From an uncultured Flammeovirgaceae bacterium (GTDB taxonomy: Bacteria; Bacteroidota; Bacteroidia; Cytophagales; Cyclobacteriaceae), in assembly GCA_946480685.1 (NCBI GenBank), contig CAMLLI010000052.1:1-11352 (forward strand): 11,352 nt of DNA, written 5' to 3'. The notes beneath the pieces were generated by a model. It searched no databases. It saw nothing but the letters and a program-made list of their open reading frames with translations, and was not told the origin of the DNA. Shown one piece after another: positions 6,586 to 11,352 of the stretch. The position numbers and the translations under genes were made by a program. Position 1 is the first letter of the stretch. Every line of letters begins with the position of its first letter.

Positions 6586-9134
6586 TGAGTTTACAGGTAT
6601 ATACCCGCAAGCGTAATTTTGCCAATACACCGGAGCCTTCGGGTAAAGCAAAAAATAAATCGAAGGCTCTTACCTTCGTGGTGCAGCGACATGATGCTTC
6701 GCGACTTCATTATGATTTTCGATTGCAGGTCAACGGTGTATTGAAGAGTTGGGCTGTACCGAAAGGTCCGTCCCTGAATCCCGCAGACAAACGACTTGCT
6801 GTGATGGTAGAAGATCATCCTTTGGCATACGGAAAATTCGAAGGAGAAATTCCTGAAGGTAACTATGGTGCCGGCATGGTTGAGATATGGGATCATGGTA
6901 CATATGAACCGGAAGATCAAAGTGCATCTGACCTTGATAAAACCATGGAGCAAGAACTGGAGAATGGTTCGTTGAAATTTGTACTCTATGGCGAAAAGCT
7001 GAAGGGTTCTTTTGCGCTCGTAAAGATGAAGAATGGTGATGGCAAGAACTGGCTGCTTATAAAACATCGCGATGAGTATGCCACGGATGAATATGATATT
7101 GAACAGGAGCGGAAAGCAAAGCGTAAATCTGAAAATACAAAAGACACAAATTCTTCCTCTGATATACCGGTGGCACGTTCAGTACGATCATCCAAAGAAA
7201 AAATAGCGGACTATATCAAGCCGACTATGGCCTATACGCGTGAACATCCTTTCAATGATGACGAATGGATCTTTGAAATCAAATGGGATGGTTATCGCGC
7301 CATAGCAGAAGTGAGCAAGAAAAATATAAAATTCTATTCACGAAACGGTTTGTCATTTGAAAGACTATATCCCGTTATAGCGGAAGAGTTGAAGAAAATT
7401 AAAGAGGATGTTGTGCTCGATGGCGAGGTTGTAGTACTTGATAAGAATGATCGTCCGAGTTTTCAAAAGCTGCAGCACTATAGCGAGAATCGTTCATTGC
7501 CGTTGGTATATTATGTGTTCGATTGCCTGCAGTATAAAGGAAAAGATATAACAGACCTGCCGCTGCTGGAACGGAAAAGGATTGCCGCACAGGTGCTTCC
7601 TGAAAGTAATGTGTTAAAATATTCTGATCACGTTGCTTCAGATGGAAAAGCTTTCTTTGAAAATGCTGTTAAGCTTGGTCTCGAAGGAATTATTGCCAAG
7701 CGTGCTGAGAGTAAATATGCTGTGGGGAGGAGAACGTACGACTGGCTTAAAATAAAAAATCACAACACACAGGAAGCCGTTATTGCAGGCTATACGGAGC
7801 CACGCGGCAGCAGACGATATTTTGGCGCGTTGGTGCTGGGCATGTATAAGAAAGGCAAGTTGAAATATATAGGACACACCGGTACCGGCTTTACGGATAA
7901 AGTTCTGAAGGATGTGTACAATACATTACAACCTGATGTACGCAAGACGTCTCCATTTGAGAAGAAGGTGCCGATCAATGCACCGGTAACGTGGGTAGAC
8001 CCTGTGCATGTATGCGCGATCAAATATACCGAAGTAACAGAAGAAGGAATCTTACGCCACCCGGTATTCATGGGACTGCGTATCGATAAGAAAGCAAAAG
8101 AAGTAGATCACCTGGATGTTGAAGTCCCATCAGAGACCAAGATGAAAACAACCACGAAAAAAACGACAGCAAAGAAATCAGCTGCTAAGAAAGTTGCCAA
8201 ACGCAAAGCAGCGGATAAACCGGAAGCGGGTGGTAACGTGGTAAAGGTCCAGGGACACGAGCTTAAGTTTACACACCTCGATAAAATATACTGGCCCGAT
8301 GAAGGTATCACGAAAGGGGAGGTGATTGAATACTATAACAGTGTTCATAAATATATTCTTCCTTACCTGAAGGATCGGCCTCAGTCGCTCAAGCGAAATC
8401 CTAACGGTATAACTGATAAAGGTTTCTTTCACAAAGATGCTGGTGATGCAGCCCCTGATTGGGTAGATAGTATAGAGCTATATTCTGAGAGTGCCGACAA
8501 GGAAATTGACTATATCCTCTGTAACAACAAAGCAACGCTGCTATACCTGAATAACCTCGGATGTATTGAGATCAATCCATGGAGTTCGCGGGTAAAGAGT
8601 CTTGATAATCCGGACTATCTCATTATGGATATTGATCCTTCCGAGAAGAATACATTTGAGGAAGTAATTGATACGGCACGGGTTATTAAAGAGGTATTGG
8701 ATAAAGCTGGTGCTGCCTCATTTTGTAAAACTTCCGGAGCATCGGGTTTGCATGTATATGTACCGCTGGGAGCAAAGTATGATTATGAACAGGCGCGTTC
8801 ATTTGCTGAGATCATTGCTTCGCTCACGCTTGAACAATTACCCGAGACTACAACCATGGAGCGCTCACTCAACAAGCGCAAAGGGAAAATATACCTCGAC
8901 TACCTGCAGAACAAACGCGGACAGACATTGGCTTCCGTATATAGTTTACGCCCGGTACCCGGTGCCACTATATCAACCCCGCTTGATTGGAAAGAAGTAA
9001 AACACGGACTTACACCGGCACAGTTTACGATGAAAACACTTTCGAAACGTCTGGCGAAGAAAGGCGACCTTTTCAAAGGTATACTTCAGAAAGGAATCGA
9101 TATGGCGAAGTGCCTGAAGAAACTTGAGGTTTAA
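6585..9134 (+). CDS. ligD: LigD, multifunctional NHEJ DNA ligase (PE-LIG-POL)
   Basis: An 849-residue protein with three domains. The 3'-phosphoesterase domain (about 28-165) has His36, His42, Asp44, Arg46, His78 and Tyr82, matching the catalytic set of Pseudomonas LigD with a constant offset of six. The ATP-dependent ligase (about 205-510) has motif I EIKWDGYRA with Lys233 as the adenylated residue, FDCLQYKGKD (312-321), EGIIAKR (367-373) and WLKIKN (387-392), then an OB fold. A Lys/Ala/Thr-rich linker (519-545) leads to the archaeo-eukaryotic primase-type polymerase (about 551-849) with Asp682 and Asp684 in MDIDP, SGASGLHVYVP with His723, and Asp772 in YLDYL. It cleans ends, adds nucleotides and seals breaks held by Ku. 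The order matches Pseudomonas and differs from the POL-PE-LIG of Mycobacterium. All key residues are present, so it should be active. Confidence 0.98.
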   Translation: MSLQVYTRKRNFANTPEPSGKAKNKSKALTFVVQRHDASRLHYDFRLQVNGVLKSWAVPKGPSLNPADKRLAVMVEDHPLAYGKFEGEIPEGNYGAGMVEIWDHGTYEPEDQSASDLDKTMEQELENGSLKFVLYGEKLKGSFALVKMKNGDGKNWLLIKHRDEYATDEYDIEQERKAKRKSENTKDTNSSSDIPVARSVRSSKEKIADYIKPTMAYTREHPFNDDEWIFEIKWDGYRAIAEVSKKNIKFYSRNGLSFERLYPVIAEELKKIKEDVVLDGEVVVLDKNDRPSFQKLQHYSENRSLPLVYYVFDCLQYKGKDITDLPLLERKRIAAQVLPESNVLKYSDHVASDGKAFFENAVKLGLEGIIAKRAESKYAVGRRTYDWLKIKNHNTQEAVIAGYTEPRGSRRYFGALVLGMYKKGKLKYIGHTGTGFTDKVLKDVYNTLQPDVRKTSPFEKKVPINAPVTWVDPVHVCAIKYTEVTEEGILRHPVFMGLRIDKKAKEVDHLDVEVPSETKMKTTTKKTTAKKSAAKKVAKRKAADKPEAGGNVVKVQGHELKFTHLDKIYWPDEGITKGEVIEYYNSVHKYILPYLKDRPQSLKRNPNGITDKGFFHKDAGDAAPDWVDSIELYSESADKEIDYILCNNKATLLYLNNLGCIEINPWSSRVKSLDNPDYLIMDIDPSEKNTFEEVIDTARVIKEVLDKAGAASFCKTSGASGLHVYVPLGAKYDYEQARSFAEIIASLTLEQLPETTTMERSLNKRKGKIYLDYLQNKRGQTLASVYSLRPVPGATISTPLDWKEVKHGLTPAQFTMKTLSKRLAKKGDLFKGILQKGIDMAKCLKKLEV

Positions 9135-9164
9135 CGTGTTTGGGTGTTTACGTGTGTTGCGTGT
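9135..9164. other. Short GT-rich convergent spacer after ligD
   Basis: Only 30 bases separate the ligD stop from the stop of the convergent membrane-protein gene. The spacer and the next few bases are made of degenerate CGTGTTT/GTGTTTA repeats. No hairpin terminator is visible, so the transcripts may overlap at their 3' ends. Confidence 0.5.
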
Positions 9165-9626
9165 TTAGGTTAACAATTGAATGGTGGCCCAGACGCCTGC
9201 ACCGAAGAAGATGTGTCCGATGAGAATGGATACTATATAATCTTTTAGCGGTACAGCCGGTGGATTGGGGTGGATGGCGAAAAAGATGCGCCAGACTATA
9301 ATACCTACAATGCCACTGATAAAGCCATAGATAGCGCACGTTATTAAATCAGGTTTGCCAATTCCGTTGGTCCATAGCCAATAGTATATAAGCGAGAATA
9401 CAATGCCGACAAAGTAGTGGCCGAGGATGCCCACAACTATAGCCGAACTATGCTCGGACGTTTCTTTGTTTGCAGTGGTTTGAAAGGTAAGCATGGTGCC
9501 GAGTATCTTTACTACCTTCAATCGTTTTTGAGTGATATAGGACAGCAGGTATATAAATGCAGTCATCACGGCTGTACCACCTATACCGGCTGCTATAGCG
9601 GTTAATATATTCATGTTCGCTTCCAT
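9165..9626 (-). CDS. Unrecognised four-helix membrane protein coupled to the Nei-like gene
   Basis: A 153-residue hydrophobic protein that I cannot assign to a family. Four likely membrane helices lie at about 6-28, 62-85, 93-116 and 129-151. The loop after helix 1 is basic (TQKRLKVVK) and then polar (TTANKETSEHSS). Glycine-spaced helices and paired GHYFVG and GHIFFG motifs (in helices 2 and 4) suggest an internal duplication of two helix pairs. IHPNPPAVPLKDY joins helices 3 and 4. Its ATG shares one base with the TAA of the glycosylase gene (TAATG), so it is the second gene of that unit. A start at Met5 is also possible, but the overlap favours Met1. No enzymatic motif is seen. Confidence 0.82.
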   Translation of the reverse strand: MEANMNILTAIAAGIGGTAVMTAFIYLLSYITQKRLKVVKILGTMLTFQTTANKETSEHSSAIVVGILGHYFVGIVFSLIYYWLWTNGIGKPDLITCAIYGFISGIVGIIVWRIFFAIHPNPPAVPLKDYIVSILIGHIFFGAGVWATIQLLT

Positions 9627-10360
9627 TATACATATAGTTTTTGGCAGACATCACAATAGAATGTCCTCCGGTTTGTCTTTCCCAGGTATTCTTTCTTCAG
9701 TGGTATATGATCTCTCGGGCAGGTACGCTTGGTATGTGCCAGCCAGTGCTTCTTCAGTTCAAATTTCTTTTTCCATTCGAGAAAGTCGAAACTGTAGTTT
9801 ACGGCTTCTGCAACCAGTTGCTTCTTCTTAGCAGGTGGCAACTTGCCAATATAGCTTAGCGGATGTACACCAATACGGAACAGCACTTCATTTTTGATGA
9901 TGTTGCCCGAGCCGGCAAATATGTGTTGATCAAGAAGAGCATCGCACGCCAGCATCTTTGGATTGGCCTTCAGCTTTTTCATCGCCTGGTCAGCATCCCA
10001 ATGTTCATTCATTACATCCGCTGTCCAATCGTATACTTCATCGAGGGGTTGCTCGATAAGTTCAAGTGCACAAGCGTAAAAGTTCAGTTCGCCTTTGGAA
10101 AATTGAAGATGCAAACGGGGTGTAGCATCTTTCTGTTCGTTGATCCGATACGTACCGAAAAGTAAAAAATGTATTCGAACGGTAAACTTCGGAAAGCATA
10201 TCAAAAAGTGTTTGCCCCAGCTTTTGAAGTCAGTGATCTTTTTTCCTTTCAGTTTCGAGATATCAAACTTCTTTGTGCTGCCGCTGACTTCAGTAACTTT
10301 CTTTCCTTTAAATGCCTGAACGGCTTCTTTCAGAATAACGATGGATGGTCCTTCCGGCAT
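9626..10360 (-). CDS. Fpg/Nei-family DNA glycosylase/AP lyase
   Basis: A 244-residue protein starting MPEGPSIVIL. The frame is open 15 codons further to an ATG at 10403-10405, but Fpg/Nei enzymes need Pro2 at the mature N-terminus as Schiff-base nucleophile, so the start is at 10358-10360. Glu3 (catalytic), Lys50 in SWGKHFLI (DNA phosphate contact), and the helix-two-turn-helix stretch AGSGNIIKNEVLFRIGVHP (149-167) are present. The C-terminal zinc finger uses Cys214, His218, Cys236 and Cys239, with Arg232 before TFYC as the lesion-loop arginine. It should remove oxidised bases and cleave the abasic site. Whether it prefers purines (Fpg) or pyrimidines (Nei) is unclear, although the short length and the missing Fpg-type first CxxC lean towards Nei-like. 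It overlaps the downstream membrane-protein gene by one base. Confidence 0.92.
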   Translation of the reverse strand: MPEGPSIVILKEAVQAFKGKKVTEVSGSTKKFDISKLKGKKITDFKSWGKHFLICFPKFTVRIHFLLFGTYRINEQKDATPRLHLQFSKGELNFYACALELIEQPLDEVYDWTADVMNEHWDADQAMKKLKANPKMLACDALLDQHIFAGSGNIIKNEVLFRIGVHPLSYIGKLPPAKKKQLVAEAVNYSFDFLEWKKKFELKKHWLAHTKRTCPRDHIPLKKEYLGKTNRRTFYCDVCQKLYV

Positions 10361-10376
10361 TGTCGAATATATATAA

Positions 10377-10403
10377 GCGGTATACCCGTAATGAGTATAC
10401 CGC
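10377..10403. promoter_or_regulatory. Perfect 9-bp inverted repeat between the Rieske gene and the Nei-like gene
   Basis: GCGGTATAC (10377-10385) and GTATACCGC (10395-10403) are exact reverse complements with a nine-base spacer. The element lies 17-43 bases upstream of the glycosylase ATG and 18 bases after the Rieske stop. On the minus strand it is followed by TTATATATATT, not a T-run, so it is either an unusual terminator of the oxidoreductase gene or an operator over the glycosylase leader. Confidence 0.6.
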
Positions 10404-10420
10404 ATAGGGATTACATTGCT

Positions 10421-11352
10421 TTACTTTTCTTTTTCAGAGAGCGTGCGCAGTTCAACAGGTTCCAGGTCGCGGGAAGCTGGTCCGGTAAATACTTTACCAT
10501 CCGGTGAATAGCGCGCACCGTGACATGGACAGTCCCACGTTTGCTCAGCGAGGTTCCACGCTACGCTACATTTCATGTGTGTACAAGCCGGAGACACTGC
10601 GTGCAACGTACCATCGCTGTCTTTGGACACTGCTATTACTTCTCCGTTAAACTTCACAACTTTACCTTCACCATGTGAAAGTTCAGCCATGCTTTCCAAT
10701 TCTTCCGTAGCAAACCACTTGCCTATAAATTGTTTCGCAACATCCGCGTTGTGTTCGATGAAATCGGCAAAGCCTGCAATTGGTTTGATGCGCGTAGGCG
10801 AGAAGAGGTCGCCATATATACTTTCATTCTTCGTAATGAGCTCACTTAATACGATCGCTGCTACACTGCTATAGGTCATGCCGTTTCCGCCGAAACCAGT
10901 TGCGACATATACATTGTGCGAATGTCCTGGCAGGTGACCGATGTAGGGTAGCCCATCCGTTGATTCAAAATATTGCGATGACCACTGGTAGCTCACTTCA
11001 CTAACATCAAAGTACCTTCTCACGTGGCTCTCCAGCTGACGGAAGCATTTTTCTGTATTTGGTTCATGACCAGTCTTATGATCTTCTCCTCCGGCAATCA
11101 GGTAGCGCTCTCCGTCCACCACCTGTGTACGATAGTAGTGGTATGGATCATACATATCGTAAATAAGTCCTTCGGGATAATCACCGCTTTTCAATTTTAC
11201 CGCCATAGCATAACTTCTCCACGGAGAGCAGCGAAGGTGAAGTAAATTTATAGTCGGTGGTATATGTGTGGCATATATCAACTTCAGTGCTTTGAATGAT
11301 GCAGACTCGGAGTCTATCTGTATCATGTCATCATCCTCATTCGCATGCGTTA
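10421..11352 (-). CDS. FAD-dependent oxidoreductase with C-terminal Rieske [2Fe-2S] domain, 5' part outside window
   Basis: The frame stays open through the window edge (THANEDDD precedes the first in-window Met), so that Met is internal and the N-terminal FAD-binding half is missing. Visible are KALKLIYATHIPP, typical of the DAO-family fold, and DGLPYIGHLPG followed by VYVATGFGGNGMTYS, the C-terminal FAD contact. The Rieske domain follows, with CTHMKC (first Cys at 10583-10585) and CPCHG (10517-10531). Cys and His of CTH, and the first Cys and His of CPCH, would bind the cluster. The last Cys of CTHMKC and the second Cys of CPCH could form the stabilising disulfide of bc1-type Rieske proteins. 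Bacillus YhfW has this architecture; the substrate is unknown. It ends 60 bp before the glycosylase gene on the same strand, separated by a palindrome. Confidence 0.92.
   Translation of the reverse strand, partial: THANEDDDMIQIDSESASFKALKLIYATHIPPTINLLHLRCSPWRSYAMAVKLKSGDYPEGLIYDMYDPYHYYRTQVVDGERYLIAGGEDHKTGHEPNTEKCFRQLESHVRRYFDVSEVSYQWSSQYFESTDGLPYIGHLPGHSHNVYVATGFGGNGMTYSSVAAIVLSELITKNESIYGDLFSPTRIKPIAGFADFIEHNADVAKQFIGKWFATEELESMAELSHGEGKVVKFNGEVIAVSKDSDGTLHAVSPACTHMKCSVAWNLAEQTWDCPCHGARYSPDGKVFTGPASRDLEPVELRTLSEKEK

Noticed and set aside
6591..8432. Minus-strand ORFs of 63-158 residues inside ligD
   Set aside because: The plus frame carries all LigD domains and catalytic residues; the minus ORFs have no recognisable features.
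10361..10405. Upstream ATG extending the Nei-like protein by 15 residues
   Set aside because: It would bury the catalytic N-terminal proline of MPEGP and would run through the palindrome.
9417..10507. Plus-strand ORFs of 62-112 residues opposite the membrane-protein and glycosylase genes
   Set aside because: They are shadows of genes supported by domain motifs and TAATG coupling on the minus strand.

Overview
The window looks like chromosomal DNA of a Bacteroidota bacterium, probably Chitinophagales (family-level placement is a guess). The reasons are start codons without Shine-Dalgarno sequences, TAATG stop/start overlaps, a soluble Nik1-type poly-HAMP kinase, a PE-LIG-POL LigD, and AGCTCGCAG/GCAGCCAGCAG-rich intergenic repeats that I associate with this group. 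No RNA gene, CRISPR array, insertion sequence or phage gene was recognised.

Layout. Positions 1-3795 (minus) hold the N-terminal 1265 residues of a large sensor kinase. Ten consecutive 92-residue HAMP-pair repeats, exactly 276 bp each and without indels, are followed by a GAF domain that runs off the window. Its catalytic part lies outside. Positions 4151-4705 (minus) encode a DJ-1/PfpI family protein. It is flanked on both sides by related repeat-rich intergenic elements (3999-4152 and 4761-5018). Positions 5161-9134 (plus) are a non-homologous end-joining locus: a short, deletion-bearing Ku paralogue (5161-5640), a transcription terminator, a full-length Ku (5824-6585), and the three-domain ligase LigD (6585-9134), which overlaps ku by one base. 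Positions 9165-10360 (minus) converge on ligD and hold a Fpg/Nei-family base-excision glycosylase, one-base-overlapped by an unrecognised four-helix membrane protein. Positions 10421-11352 (minus) are the C-terminal part of a FAD-dependent oxidoreductase fused to a Rieske [2Fe-2S] domain; its N-terminus is outside the window.

How it fits together. Ku binds double-strand break ends and LigD trims, fills and seals them; the Nei-like enzyme removes oxidised bases; the DJ-1 family is linked to glyoxal and oxidative stress; the Rieske oxidoreductase is a redox enzyme. The middle of the window therefore reads as a damage-repair neighbourhood, although only ku-ligD and nei-membrane protein look like true translational units. 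The most unusual items are the mini-Ku paralogue, the ten-unit poly-HAMP array, and the paired intergenic repeat elements around the pfpI gene.
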